Shown: positions 8,815 through 17,952 of the stretch, piece after piece
Position numbering within the stretch: position 1 is the stretch's first letter
Layout of the letters: each line of letters starts with the position of its first letter
Source: Thermogemmatispora sp042408735
GTDB taxonomy: Bacteria > Chloroflexota > Ktedonobacteria > Ktedonobacterales > Ktedonobacteraceae
Assembly: GCF_042408735.1 (NCBI RefSeq)
Contig: NZ_JBHOQV010000083.1
Span: 1-64,000, forward strand
Direction of reading: 5' to 3'
Length of the DNA: 64,000 nucleotides
Program-made: the position numbers and the translations under genes
Notes under the pieces: model-generated
Seen by the model: only the letters and a program-made list of their open reading frames with translations
What the model was told of the DNA's origin: nothing
Database searches by the model: none

Positions 8815-10097
8815 GACACTCCCTCCTTTTCCTGTTCCTGTTGGGCTGAGGCGCTGGCCGTGGGCGCCGGTAAGGCCGGTAACAGCGCCTGATAGAGGGT
8901 CAACAGATGTCCCTGCTCACGGTTCCAGTTGAACTCGCGTTGCGCGATCTCCAGGGCACGCTCTCGCATCCGCTCAAGGCTCTCCCGGTCATGAATAAGG
9001 CGGTTGATCGTTGCTGCCACACTTGCCGGATCCAGAGACGGTTCAACGGCGCCCAGCTCGTGAGTCTGGATCAGCTCGGAAAGCACCTCAAGCTGAGAGC
9101 TGAGGACGGGGAGTCCGGCCATCAGGTACTCAAAGAACTTGTTGGGCAGGCAATAGCGGATGCTCAGCGAGTAGTCGGGAGGGAACAGGGTCAGGCCCAG
9201 GTCCGCCGAAGCTGTCCAGTTCAGAAGTTGCTCGTATGGAACCGGAGGCAGCAGCTTGACTCGCTCTTCTACCCCAAGATCAGCGATCAACCGCTGCAAT
9301 TTCTTCAGCGTCTGCTCGCGAGCTGCTCCAAGCATGACAATTACCACATCCGGCTCTAAGAAGGGGGCGGCCCGCACCAGCAGGTCGAGGCCGCGATTTT
9401 CCTGGATATTTCCCTGATATAAGGCAATGCGGATATCCTGCGACAAACCTAGCTTTTCGCGTAAAAGGTTGGTCCGCTCCACTCGGCGATAAGGCGGTAC
9501 ATTACGTAAAAGCGTAACGCGCTGCCCGCCATATTCGCGTTCGATGAAGGCCACGATAGGAGGCGAGACAGCGATCACTCCCTGGCAACGGCGGACGAGG
9601 TAGCCCAGCACGCGACGAGCGATGGCCAGTAGGCGTGGCCAGCGCTGGACAGCCCGGTCAGAGAGTGGCAGCTCAGGCGAATCGAATATCAGCGGTTTTC
9701 GCCGCAGTTTGGCCGCCACGTAAGCGGCAGGCAGGCTATGCTCCACAAATGAGTGATAGATATCCGCCTTTTCGCGCAGGAGAGAGAAAATACTCAATAG
9801 ATTGACGCGAAGCAGCTTTACCAGGAACCAGGGTTTGAAGCGAGCCGGAACGAACCAGGCGGGCAGGACGATGTGCTTCAGGGTGATCCCCTCGCGGATC
9901 TCCTGGCGGGGAGAAGAGTGCAATCCCACCACGTCCACGATTGTGACCTGCAAGCCCGCCTCCTTCAGCGCGGTGGCGGTCCTCCACAGGCGTGGATCGC
10001 CGGCAGCGGGAGCGAACCGGAGCATGACGACACGCTGACCCTGGAAAAGCGGTCTCGGTTCGCTGGCCACCTCTGGAACATTCGATAGCAGGGTCAT
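8811..10097 (-). CDS. GT-B glycosyltransferase, family 4 type (tandem paralogue)
   Basis: This 428-residue GT4-type enzyme is paralogous to its downstream neighbour. Visible blocks are DIYHSFVEHSLPAAYVAAKL in the acceptor domain, GVIAVSPPIVAFIEREYG, RIALYQGNIQENRGLDLLVR, and RYCLPNKFFEYLMAGLPVLS in the donor-binding domain. The C-terminal 20 residues are low-complexity Ala/Gln/Glu. The ATG at 10095-10097 overlaps the stop of the flippase gene (ATGA), and its own stop overlaps the next start (TTGA), indicating translational coupling. Its predicted role is one transfer step in repeat-unit assembly at the inner membrane face. The specificity is unknown. Confidence 0.93.
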   Translation of the reverse strand: MTLLSNVPEVASEPRPLFQGQRVVMLRFAPAAGDPRLWRTATALKEAGLQVTIVDVVGLHSSPRQEIREGITLKHIVLPAWFVPARFKPWFLVKLLRVNLLSIFSLLREKADIYHSFVEHSLPAAYVAAKLRRKPLIFDSPELPLSDRAVQRWPRLLAIARRVLGYLVRRCQGVIAVSPPIVAFIEREYGGQRVTLLRNVPPYRRVERTNLLREKLGLSQDIRIALYQGNIQENRGLDLLVRAAPFLEPDVVIVMLGAAREQTLKKLQRLIADLGVEERVKLLPPVPYEQLLNWTASADLGLTLFPPDYSLSIRYCLPNKFFEYLMAGLPVLSSQLEVLSELIQTHELGAVEPSLDPASVAATINRLIHDRESLERMRERALEIAQREFNWNREQGHLLTLYQALLPALPAPTASASAQQEQEKEGVS

Positions 10098-11782
10098 AGG
10101 CTTCTCTTCACCCTCCTTCCTGCAAGGGAATGGCGCAGACGGATCAGCTGCTGCAGCGGTGGGCGTGCCAACAGCAGCAGAATGACGGCGTAAGCCAGCC
10201 AGGTCAGCCCATACAGGGCGGCGGTGCTCAGAGGATCAAGACTTTGAGCCAGAAAAGCCGCCACGCAATAGAGGGCAACCCCGATGGTGAGCACGCCGAG
10301 AAAGAAACCGATCTCGAAGGGCACTGGATAGAGCTGGTTGTTCACCAGATAAGCAAGGAGCGAGAGGAAGGCGTAGGCCAGCAGCGTTGAGAAAGCTGCC
10401 CCTAAAGCGCCCGAGAGCGGAATGAGAACCACGTTCAGCACCACGTTAAAAATAGCGGCCTCTGCTGTCAGAACCACGGCATACCATGTTTTTCTCTTTA
10501 TCGATATTCCTACGTTGAAGACATTGTAGATGCCGTAAAAGACCATCGACATAGCTACGAGCGAAATGACTGGCGAAGCGCCGTGATAGCTGTCGGGGAA
10601 GAGAACCTCCAACAAAAACTTGCCGGCCAGCGAGAGGCCAAAGGCGGCCAGCAAGAGGACGACGCTGAACCAACGGAAGATCAACTTGAACAGCTGAGGC
10701 GCCTCGCGGCGGCGAGCTACGGAGAACATAGTGGTTGGCCAGGCCAGATTGAAGGGCGAAATGACCAGCACGCCCAAGACGTTGCCTAGAGTGTAGGCGA
10801 TGGAATAGCTGGCGGTTTCAGCCAGTGAACCGAAGCGGCTCAGCAGGTAGCGATCCGAGAGCTGCAGCACCCAGACAGAGATGAAGCTGGCCACCAGAGG
10901 CACGCCGAAAGACAGCATATTGTGGGCCATCTCGCGATCGAAGCTCAGGCCGGCCTCCCAGAGGATCACAGGTAGCATTCCGAAGACCACGACGGCGTAG
11001 CCGCTGGCGGTACCGAGCAAGGCCCCTGTCATACCCAGATGGAGGGGGCCGACGTAGAGCAGGGTTGCGACCAGCCCCACGAGCAGATTAGCGATGGAGA
11101 GCGTCGCGTAGAGCGTGGGACGGTTCTCTGCTCGCAGCCAGGCCAGGCCCGGTACGCTCAGATTCTGCAGAAGCACCACTAAGGCTGCGGCCTGTACTGG
11201 GGCCGTGAGCATAGCCGATTGGAAGAGCAGCAGAGCGATGAGGCTGGCCCCAAAGGACATGGCCAGCGTCGCCGCGATCGAGATCGTCAGCAAAAGCCCC
11301 ACTAGCGTCGAGAGCACGCGCAGTCGCTCGCCGCGCGACTCGTAGTCATAGCCATAGGCGCGGAAGAAAGCGTTGCCCAGGCCAAGCTGCGTGATCCCTG
11401 CGATCAGTGAGATGGCTGAGAGCAGCACGGAAAGGGCGCCGTACTCATCGCGCGAAAGCGCATGCGTCAGAAATGGAGCCAGCACCAGCGAGGTCAGAGG
11501 ACCAGCCAGCGAGGAGAGGGCATAGATCCCGCTGCTCTTGACCAGCGTCCGCAGCTGCCCGACGTAGTCGTTGCTCTTCTCCTGCTTGGCTGCCGGAGGA
11601 CTGGTCTGCGGCTGCGACTGCGCCGCTGGAACAGGCGTCGCTGGCGGAACCGGCCCTATTGGTCGCGCGATCGGCATCGACGGTCCCGGCGGCGGCTGGT
11701 AGCCAGGTGCATAGCGTGGATAGTGTGGCTGCGGCTGCGGCCCCGGATAGACCGGATAGGGCTGTTGCGTTGTTGGCTTCAA
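10094..11782 (-). CDS. wzx: Wzx-type polysaccharide flippase (MATE/MOP family) with proline-rich N-terminus
   Basis: The protein has 562 residues. The first 75 are a Pro/Gln/Tyr-rich cytoplasmic tail, followed by about 14 predicted membrane helices beginning with SGIYALSSLAGPLTSLVLAPFL. Conserved polysaccharide-transporter features include ALSRDEYGALSVLLSAISL and LSFGVPLVASFISVWVLQLSDRYLLSRFG. It should flip the lipid-linked repeat unit across the membrane before Wzy polymerisation. The start appears to be TTG at 11780-11782 inside a TTGA overlap with the upstream stop, with GGGGGAAG about 8 bases before it. The next in-frame ATG would remove half of the proline-rich tail. That tail is unusual for Wzx and could be a protein-interaction segment. 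Confidence 0.92.
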   Translation of the reverse strand: MKPTTQQPYPVYPGPQPQPHYPRYAPGYQPPPGPSMPIARPIGPVPPATPVPAAQSQPQTSPPAAKQEKSNDYVGQLRTLVKSSGIYALSSLAGPLTSLVLAPFLTHALSRDEYGALSVLLSAISLIAGITQLGLGNAFFRAYGYDYESRGERLRVLSTLVGLLLTISIAATLAMSFGASLIALLLFQSAMLTAPVQAAALVVLLQNLSVPGLAWLRAENRPTLYATLSIANLLVGLVATLLYVGPLHLGMTGALLGTASGYAVVVFGMLPVILWEAGLSFDREMAHNMLSFGVPLVASFISVWVLQLSDRYLLSRFGSLAETASYSIAYTLGNVLGVLVISPFNLAWPTTMFSVARRREAPQLFKLIFRWFSVVLLLAAFGLSLAGKFLLEVLFPDSYHGASPVISLVAMSMVFYGIYNVFNVGISIKRKTWYAVVLTAEAAIFNVVLNVVLIPLSGALGAAFSTLLAYAFLSLLAYLVNNQLYPVPFEIGFFLGVLTIGVALYCVAAFLAQSLDPLSTAALYGLTWLAYAVILLLLARPPLQQLIRLRHSLAGRRVKRSL

Positions 11783-14034
11783 TCCTCAACTTCCCCCTCT
11801 AGACCACTGCGGGCCTCTGTTGCTGTGAGAAGCTGCTCGAGATCTGCCCAGCCAGAGGCCCGTAGCAGAACTCGACGAAAGGCTGCGGGACTGTGGCGCT
11901 CTGCGATATAGGCCCGCGCTGCCTGGCCCATCTGCCGACAGAGTGTAGGGCTAGCGATCAGACGCGCCAGCGCGCTGGCGGTCTCCTCCACGTCAGCCGG
12001 CCTCACGGCGATGCCACGCCCCTCGGAGAGCAGCAAGGCATTTGAGGGGGGACGAGTTGAGGCAATAACGGCACAGCCTGCGGCCATTGCTTCAAGCACG
12101 GCCATTGAGAAGCAGGCGCCACGGGTGCTGGTGTAGAGGAAAATATCGCTGATCGAAAGCAGACGAGCGATTTCGGGCGCGGAGAGTTCTCCCCAGAGAG
12201 CGCACTGAGCTTGCAGCTGGAGCTGGTCGATCGTTTGCTCAAGCTCATGGCGCAGCGGCCCCTCGCCGGCGATGATCAGACGTACGTTGGATCGGGCTGC
12301 TGGCATCAGGGATTCCAGGGCGCGCGCCAGACTGGCCAGAGCGACATCCAGGCCCTTCTCGGGCGTGAGACGGCAGGCGATCGCCACGACGACGTGCTCC
12401 GGTCTCAGCCCGTGCTCCTGGCGGCGGCGAACGCGCTCTTCTTCAGAGAGCAGCGGATAGCGCTCGACATCCACCATGCTGGCGAAGCGTACCACGCGGC
12501 TGGCAGGGATGCCAAAGCGGGCGGCCATTGCTTCTACGCCATCGCCAGGCACGCCGGGCGCCAGATACTGGTCGACGAAGCGAGCCGCCAGGCGAAGCAT
12601 CAAGCGATAAGAGGGCCAATAACACCACTCCTGCACGCGCCCGATAAGGCGGCGCAGGCGGCCACGATGGGCAAGCAGGTGCCGACGCTCGGCCAAATGC
12701 AGCGGATGAATGTCCTCCTGCAGGAGCGTCAAATGGCCGTGATCGATGCAGACTACGCGCGCCCCTGCCAGGCGTCCTAGCGGCGCGGAGAGGAAAGCGG
12801 AGAAGACCGCATCCTGTGGCAGTACCAGATCGAAACTCTTTCCCCGCCGTAACAGAGCCAGTAGCTTGGCCGAGCCAGTTAAGACGTAAAACCAGACAAA
12901 CGGAAAATGAGAGGCACCCATCCAGGGGCGACCGAAGCGATGAACGACATATCTCCCCGTTTCCTGGTTAGTGATGGCCCGTGTCAGATACTCCATGCTC
13001 CAAAGGTCCGGTGTGACCGCTTCAATGGCTTCCAGCACCGTGAGCACGCCGCCAAGGGCGGGAAAAGCCGGCAGAGGGACGCAGACGCGCAGTCGACCGG
13101 CAGCTCTCGCTGAACGAGGAAAAAGGCGAGGTTGCCAGAGGCGCCAGATACGCCCAACCAGAGCATGCCGAACTCGCCACCAACGGTAGCGCAGGCGAGA
13201 CAGCCAGCTCCTCTGATAACGCTGCCAGCTCCGGAGAGCGCGGGCACAGGCCTCGCTCTGGGTCGCTGCGCTCAAAGCCTCCAGCAGGGCGATCTGCAGA
13301 GCCAGCTCCTCTGGACTGACCAGATGGCGCCTCTCCAGATCGCCATAGGGCCAGAAGCCCGCGGCGAACTCGCACAGGCTTTGCTCGAAGGTTGCCAGGG
13401 CCTGCTGCAGGAGCCGCCGGATCTCCTCATGGCCGGCTGGCCAGAACTGCACCAGCTCCTGCAGGCTCAGCAAGGCAAAAGCCATCCCGTTGAAGCTGTG
13501 GACGGCGGGATAAAGCGCCAGCTCCTCAAAAAAGATCCCGTCAGCGTAGAGAGGAGTGGCAAGGCCTCCGTCCAAAACGTCGCGGCGGAAGGTCTCTAGA
13601 CAGCGCTCCAGGGCCTGGGCATAAGCCACGGCACCGGTCAGGCTGAAAGCGCGCAGCAGGACGGCCAAGGCGCAGCTCTGAACTATCGCTGACAGACAGC
13701 GCGTCGGACCTCTGTCGGGCAGAGCTACGGACAGTGGCCAGCCCCCTGCCTTCTGGCCAATGAGCTGCTCCTGAGCCAGTAAGGACCTGGCACCCTCGAG
13801 AAAGAGGCCCTGCTCCTCTGGGTCCTCGCGCTCTAGAGCACGGTTCCAGTGAGCCAGGGCGCGCCAGGCTATCTGCAGAGCCGATGACCTGGCTGAAGGC
13901 AAGACTGCGGCCCCAGGAAGATGCAGACAAAGCTCCAGCACCGCCGCAGGATAGGGGCCAGGCTTGTGCGGCCCGCTATCTTCCTCAGACTCACTGCCAC
14001 TATCCGCTTTTTCATACTCATAAGAGATAGACAT
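11779..14034 (-). CDS. Fusion of a glucuronyl C5-epimerase-like domain and a GT4 glycosyltransferase
   Basis: The 751-residue protein has two halves. Residues about 45-290 resemble the C-terminal domain of D-glucuronyl C5-epimerase: GGWPLSV (98-104), LSAIVQSCALAVLLRAFSLT (114-133), VLDGGLATPL, GIFFEELALYP (166-176) and HSFNGMAFALLSLQEL, in the order seen in animal heparan-sulfate epimerase. Residues about 315-745 are a GT-B glycosyltransferase with RLTPEKGLDVALASL, IIAGEGPLRHELE and DIFLYTSTRGACFSMAVLEA. I chose the ATG at 14032-14034 because GGAGAAG lies 8 bases upstream. The frame is open to a TTG at 14085 that would overlap the Wzy stop. Its likely role is sugar transfer, possibly with epimerisation or binding of a uronic acid, which fits the uronic-acid genes at 20926-24716. 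The epimerase half may be non-catalytic. Confidence 0.85.
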   Translation of the reverse strand: MSISYEYEKADSGSESEEDSGPHKPGPYPAAVLELCLHLPGAAVLPSARSSALQIAWRALAHWNRALEREDPEEQGLFLEGARSLLAQEQLIGQKAGGWPLSVALPDRGPTRCLSAIVQSCALAVLLRAFSLTGAVAYAQALERCLETFRRDVLDGGLATPLYADGIFFEELALYPAVHSFNGMAFALLSLQELVQFWPAGHEEIRRLLQQALATFEQSLCEFAAGFWPYGDLERRHLVSPEELALQIALLEALSAATQSEACARALRSWQRYQRSWLSRLRYRWWRVRHALVGRIWRLWQPRLFPRSARAAGRLRVCVPLPAFPALGGVLTVLEAIEAVTPDLWSMEYLTRAITNQETGRYVVHRFGRPWMGASHFPFVWFYVLTGSAKLLALLRRGKSFDLVLPQDAVFSAFLSAPLGRLAGARVVCIDHGHLTLLQEDIHPLHLAERRHLLAHRGRLRRLIGRVQEWCYWPSYRLMLRLAARFVDQYLAPGVPGDGVEAMAARFGIPASRVVRFASMVDVERYPLLSEEERVRRRQEHGLRPEHVVVAIACRLTPEKGLDVALASLARALESLMPAARSNVRLIIAGEGPLRHELEQTIDQLQLQAQCALWGELSAPEIARLLSISDIFLYTSTRGACFSMAVLEAMAAGCAVIASTRPPSNALLLSEGRGIAVRPADVEETASALARLIASPTLCRQMGQAARAYIAERHSPAAFRRVLLRASGWADLEQLLTATEARSGLEGEVED

Positions 14035-14081
14035 TGATCTTCTCCAGAGATTCATCTGCCAGTTAGAAGAGATCAAGTATA

Positions 14082-15602
14082 TCAATCATGGGTGTGTGCG
14101 TCTGCCGTAGCAGGAGTAGCAACTAAACTGGCATGGAGCAGGGGCGAGGAGATCAGGCCCAGCATGAGCCAGCCGAAGCAAGCCAGCGGCGGCAGAGTCC
14201 AGCCATTAATACTGATGCTATTGATGCACAGCGCCCCAACGGCGGCCAGGCCACCGGCGAGCAAGGCCCGATGGCGGGAGTCGCACAACTGCCAGTTGCG
14301 CCAGCCCTTCCAGAGATAGCAGGCCAGGAGCGCGAGAAAGACCACCAGCACGGGCAGGCCCCCCATAGCGCCAAATTCCAGATAAGAATCGTGAGGATGG
14401 GCCAGGGGCACATACTGCAGAGGCGAGCGGTAGGGTCCAGAGTCCTGCATATAGATGCTCAAGCCGAAGCCCACCCCGGTGAGCGGGTAAGCCATAATCA
14501 CGTTCAGGCCTGTTTCCCAGGCGCCCAGGCGCAGGGATAGCTCGCCCTGGCCCGTCAAGTGGCCGAAGAGAAGCTGAAGCTGATCAGAGAAAAAAACCAG
14601 CAAGATCAGCGAGACCAGAAAGATGCTCAAGGCGATCTGCAAGCGCAAGCGCCAGCTATCAACAAGGAGCAAAAAGAGGATCAGGCCACAGCAGGCGGCC
14701 ACCCAGGCTCCACCGCTGAAAGTGAACAGGAGAGCTGGACCGATAAGCAGGGCCTCGCTCAAATAGACCAGGCGAGCTACCCATGAACGGGTGTGGGCAT
14801 AGAGACCCAGGGGAATAAACAGAACAAAGGCGAAAAAAGTGCCGTTCCAGTTAGGGTCTACAAAGAAGCCCCCGATACGCTGTACACCGGTCTCGCCAAG
14901 AGTGAAGTTCGAGACGCTCTTCAAGAAGGGATCATGGAGCGAGGTCCCAAGGATAAACTTTCCGGTTACCTCGATGACGATGGTATGAGCAGCGATCAGG
15001 GCGCCGAAAGCGGCGAGCAGCTCCAGGCTGAGCCAGAGGCTTTGCAAATTGCGCGCTGTATTCAGGCCAAGCCAGAAGAAGAGGAAGGAGCCGACAATAA
15101 TATTCGGGTAGTAGAAAAGGGCGTCATCCAGGTTGGTCGCGCCCCGTAGGGCTGGGAAGATCGTCAGGCCCAGGAAGAGGAGCCAGAGCCAGAGGGGACG
15201 AGGCTCAGCCCAAGGGCGCTGAGGCGAGCGACCAAGGAAGAAAACAACCAGGAGGACCAGCGTGAGCAACTGGGCCGTTGCAATCAGCGACATATAGAAG
15301 TCGAGATAGAGATGGACCAGGGCGACGGTCACAGCCAGGATCTCATCGCAGCGCAAATAGAGCAGCAAAACTAAGAAGAGCAGGCCAGCGATCATGGCGG
15401 TGGCCATCGAGGCGGCCTGGCGGGTGACACTGGTCGAAGGAATAACGGTTCCCACCAGTAGAGGGGCAAAGACCTCCAACATGCCCACCAGAATCAAGGC
15501 CCCGATGAGCAGGGCCAGCAGCCCTGCGGAGGGAGTTAATCGCTCCCTCCGCTCGCGCTCGCCCGAGAGTCCTCGCAGTATGGTCTTCTCAACGATGCTC
15601 AT
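14082..15602 (-). CDS. wzy: O-antigen ligase/polymerase-like integral membrane protein (Wzy type)
   Basis: This 506-residue protein is almost entirely hydrophobic, with about 12 membrane helices. The O-antigen ligase/polymerase signature lies in the C-terminal half: GAWETGLNVIMAYPLTGVGF, then an outside loop ending in VPLAHPHDSYLEFGAMGGLP with the conserved His-rich segment. In a locus with Wzx and a Wzz/kinase this is best read as the Wzy polymerase joining repeat units in the outer leaflet. It starts at the ATG at 15600-15602, 8 bases after the kinase stop. The downstream GT4 fusion frame begins at or just after its stop. Confidence 0.88.
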   Translation of the reverse strand: MSIVEKTILRGLSGERERRERLTPSAGLLALLIGALILVGMLEVFAPLLVGTVIPSTSVTRQAASMATAMIAGLLFLVLLLYLRCDEILAVTVALVHLYLDFYMSLIATAQLLTLVLLVVFFLGRSPQRPWAEPRPLWLWLLFLGLTIFPALRGATNLDDALFYYPNIIVGSFLFFWLGLNTARNLQSLWLSLELLAAFGALIAAHTIVIEVTGKFILGTSLHDPFLKSVSNFTLGETGVQRIGGFFVDPNWNGTFFAFVLFIPLGLYAHTRSWVARLVYLSEALLIGPALLFTFSGGAWVAACCGLILFLLLVDSWRLRLQIALSIFLVSLILLVFFSDQLQLLFGHLTGQGELSLRLGAWETGLNVIMAYPLTGVGFGLSIYMQDSGPYRSPLQYVPLAHPHDSYLEFGAMGGLPVLVVFLALLACYLWKGWRNWQLCDSRHRALLAGGLAAVGALCINSISINGWTLPPLACFGWLMLGLISSPLLHASLVATPATADAHTHD

Positions 15603-15610
15603 AGCCCGTC

Positions 15611-17686
15611 TTATCGCTCTCCACGCTGTCTATGAGGTTCTATCGAAGGCATTTCCAGCGTTTTCAGCTCGGTAATGTCGGAACCACGCTGGCCTGGACG
15701 CGGAATAGGGGTCTCGGCTGGCTCCGCTGGGCTGTTAGGCTCCTGGCCAGACTCACGCTGCGGCCAGGTGTTGGGCGCGCTGTAGCGCTCTCGGGCCAGC
15801 CGGGGACGGGACGGAACCGGTGAGCCTTTCCCTTCCGACCCCGCTCCTCCAGGCGAGGTCATAACACGCTGCACCTGAGCGGGAGTGGCCGGCTCGGCTA
15901 GCGGCTGGCCCGCAGCGGGTCGCTGCTGCTGCGCTGTCGCGGGCAATCCCGCTGACGGCTGCACGGGCGAGAGCTGGCCTATCCCCTTCGTTGAAGCTGG
16001 AGAGGGTTCGCCTCCTGGCTGGCGCTCCTGTCCCCAGCGATGGCTGACAGGTGTCAGACTCCCGAATTCGCTATGCTCATCGCCGGCCGCCTGGTAGTAG
16101 TAAGGAGCAATACCGCCGCGCTGTTCCTTCTGCTTATTGACCACGCAACCAATGATGCGTACGCCCGTCTGGCGCAGCAGCGCGCGCGACTGACGGATGT
16201 GCTCTTTACGGGCGCGCGTGATGTCGACCACCAGGAGAGCGCTATCTACCCGCGAGGCCAGAATGCTGGCGTCGGACAGACCAAGCAGCGGCGGGGCGTC
16301 GAAGATAACGATATCGAAATAGTAGTCTGCCAGGTTGGAGAGCAAATTGCGCATGGCCTGCGAATCGAGCAGCTCGGGGGGATTGGGTGGAAGATGGCCG
16401 GCGGGCATCAGCCACAGATTGGCGGTGCTTGTCTCATAGAGGAAGCTATCAAGAATGCCGCCCTGCTCGGTTGGGCGCTTGCGAGAAGAGGAGACGCTGG
16501 GCAGAGGCGTCGTAGAGGACTGGCTCATAGCCATAATGGCGCTGCTCAGGCCAGCTTCGGCGGCGGAGACGCCAAAGAGGCGATGCAGCATTGGACGACG
16601 CATGTCGGCATCGATGAGCAAAGTGCGCTTCCCCGCCTTGGCCATAAAAATGGCCAGATTGGCGGCGACGGTGCTCTTGCCCTCTCCTGGCAGGGAGCTG
16701 GTAATCAACAGATAGTTTACAGGCGTATCAATAGAGCAGAAACCGATATTGGTGCGGAGAATACGGTAGGACTCGATGAGGCCGGAGTGATCCTTCGGAT
16801 TGAAGATCTCCTTCTCCTCCGAGGAGCGCACGCGCCAGACAGTAGCCAGCACGGGATAGCCGAAGAGCTGAGCCAGCAGCTCGCCGGTGCGCACGCGCGT
16901 ATCGAGCTGTTCGAGGAGCAGGGCCACCAGGACCCCGATCAGCAGCCCAGTTACCAGACCTGCCCCGGTATTGAGCAAAGTGCGCGGCTGAGCAGGACTG
17001 CTCGGAGGCGAAGCTTGCTGAACGATCCGCAGAAAATTGCCATTCTCCGCCTCGGTCAGCTCCAGTTGAACGAGGGCCTCTTGAACCTGCGAATAGCGGT
17101 CCTGCAGGGCTTTGAGCCGGGCCTGCAAGACGCTGATCTGCTGCTGATCGTTGCTGGTGCTCTCGATTTTGCTGATCTGATTGCTAACGCTATTAATTTG
17201 CTCTTCTGTAGAGGTAAGCTCTTGCTGTAGCTGTTGCTGCGAGCGTTGATTGTCTTGCTGGATAGCGGCATCCTGCTGCTTAATGAAGGTCTGAGCGATA
17301 TCGTTCGCCAGGGCCGCGGCGCGAGTCGGACTTTCATCCAGCACGGAGATCTTGAAGAGCTGGGTGTTGGTCTCGGTGGTCGCGGAGACGCGCGAGGCCA
17401 GGGTCGAAGCGTTCAGGCCCGGAAAGTGGGAAGCCACTTCGCTAAGGACTGGCTGGCTCGTGACCAGGGTAGCCTCGGTATCGACGAGCTGATCGCTGGC
17501 CAGCAGGTTATTGTAGTCAGCCAGATTGTTGCCTGTGCGGACTGTAACCTGCATAAGGACCGAAGCCTGGTAGAGGGGAGTCATCAGCTTGCTGGCGATC
17601 AAGGCCCCGGCGCCGACCGCCAGGCAGCAGATGGCAACCAGCCACCAGCGCTTGGCTAGCACGGCTGCGTACTGAGCAATAGTCAT
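15611..17686 (-). CDS. wzc: Wzc-type fused chain-length regulator and bacterial tyrosine kinase
   Basis: The protein has 691 residues. The Wzz part runs from membrane helix 1 (about 14-34) through a Gln-rich coiled coil (about 130-215) to membrane helix 2 (about 238-258). The kinase domain follows with Walker A SLPGEGKST (331-339), Walker A' LLIDADMRRP (356-365) with both Asp present, and Walker B IVIFDAPP (459-466). A tyrosine cluster APYYYQ near 540 is a likely autophosphorylation site. A 130-residue Pro/Arg-rich tail follows, which is unusual because BY-kinases normally end with the tyrosine cluster. Its role is to control chain length and polymerisation through cycles of tyrosine phosphorylation. 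GAGAGGAA lies about 9 bases before the ATG. Unlike the second locus in this window, both halves are fused. Confidence 0.93.
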   Translation of the reverse strand: MTIAQYAAVLAKRWWLVAICCLAVGAGALIASKLMTPLYQASVLMQVTVRTGNNLADYNNLLASDQLVDTEATLVTSQPVLSEVASHFPGLNASTLASRVSATTETNTQLFKISVLDESPTRAAALANDIAQTFIKQQDAAIQQDNQRSQQQLQQELTSTEEQINSVSNQISKIESTSNDQQQISVLQARLKALQDRYSQVQEALVQLELTEAENGNFLRIVQQASPPSSPAQPRTLLNTGAGLVTGLLIGVLVALLLEQLDTRVRTGELLAQLFGYPVLATVWRVRSSEEKEIFNPKDHSGLIESYRILRTNIGFCSIDTPVNYLLITSSLPGEGKSTVAANLAIFMAKAGKRTLLIDADMRRPMLHRLFGVSAAEAGLSSAIMAMSQSSTTPLPSVSSSRKRPTEQGGILDSFLYETSTANLWLMPAGHLPPNPPELLDSQAMRNLLSNLADYYFDIVIFDAPPLLGLSDASILASRVDSALLVVDITRARKEHIRQSRALLRQTGVRIIGCVVNKQKEQRGGIAPYYYQAAGDEHSEFGSLTPVSHRWGQERQPGGEPSPASTKGIGQLSPVQPSAGLPATAQQQRPAAGQPLAEPATPAQVQRVMTSPGGAGSEGKGSPVPSRPRLARERYSAPNTWPQRESGQEPNSPAEPAETPIPRPGQRGSDITELKTLEMPSIEPHRQRGER

Positions 17687-17952
17687 TCTGGGTGTTCCTC
17701 TCTTAGAGATACCTTTGCCCTGTCTTTGCTCTCGTTGTTATATGTATCGATCTTGGCTGGGAATTGTAAACTTCTGGGGAAAGAGTGGTAAGAAGGTCCT
17801 GTCCCCAACCGGCTGGTGAGGTTAGTGCTGGCTCCTCCCGGTCCTTCTCCCTCCCCTCTTCAGTGAGCTGTCTGACTGTTTGTGTCCATTCCCATCCCAG
17901 TGGGGTATACCATGCTCGGGCTGTCTAAGGGCGAGAGCTGGCGCCTGCCCAC

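Noticed and set aside
16040..17230. A 396-codon plus-strand frame opposite the Wzc-type kinase
   Set aside because: It is a shadow of the kinase gene, with a Gln/His/Arg-rich product and no operon context.
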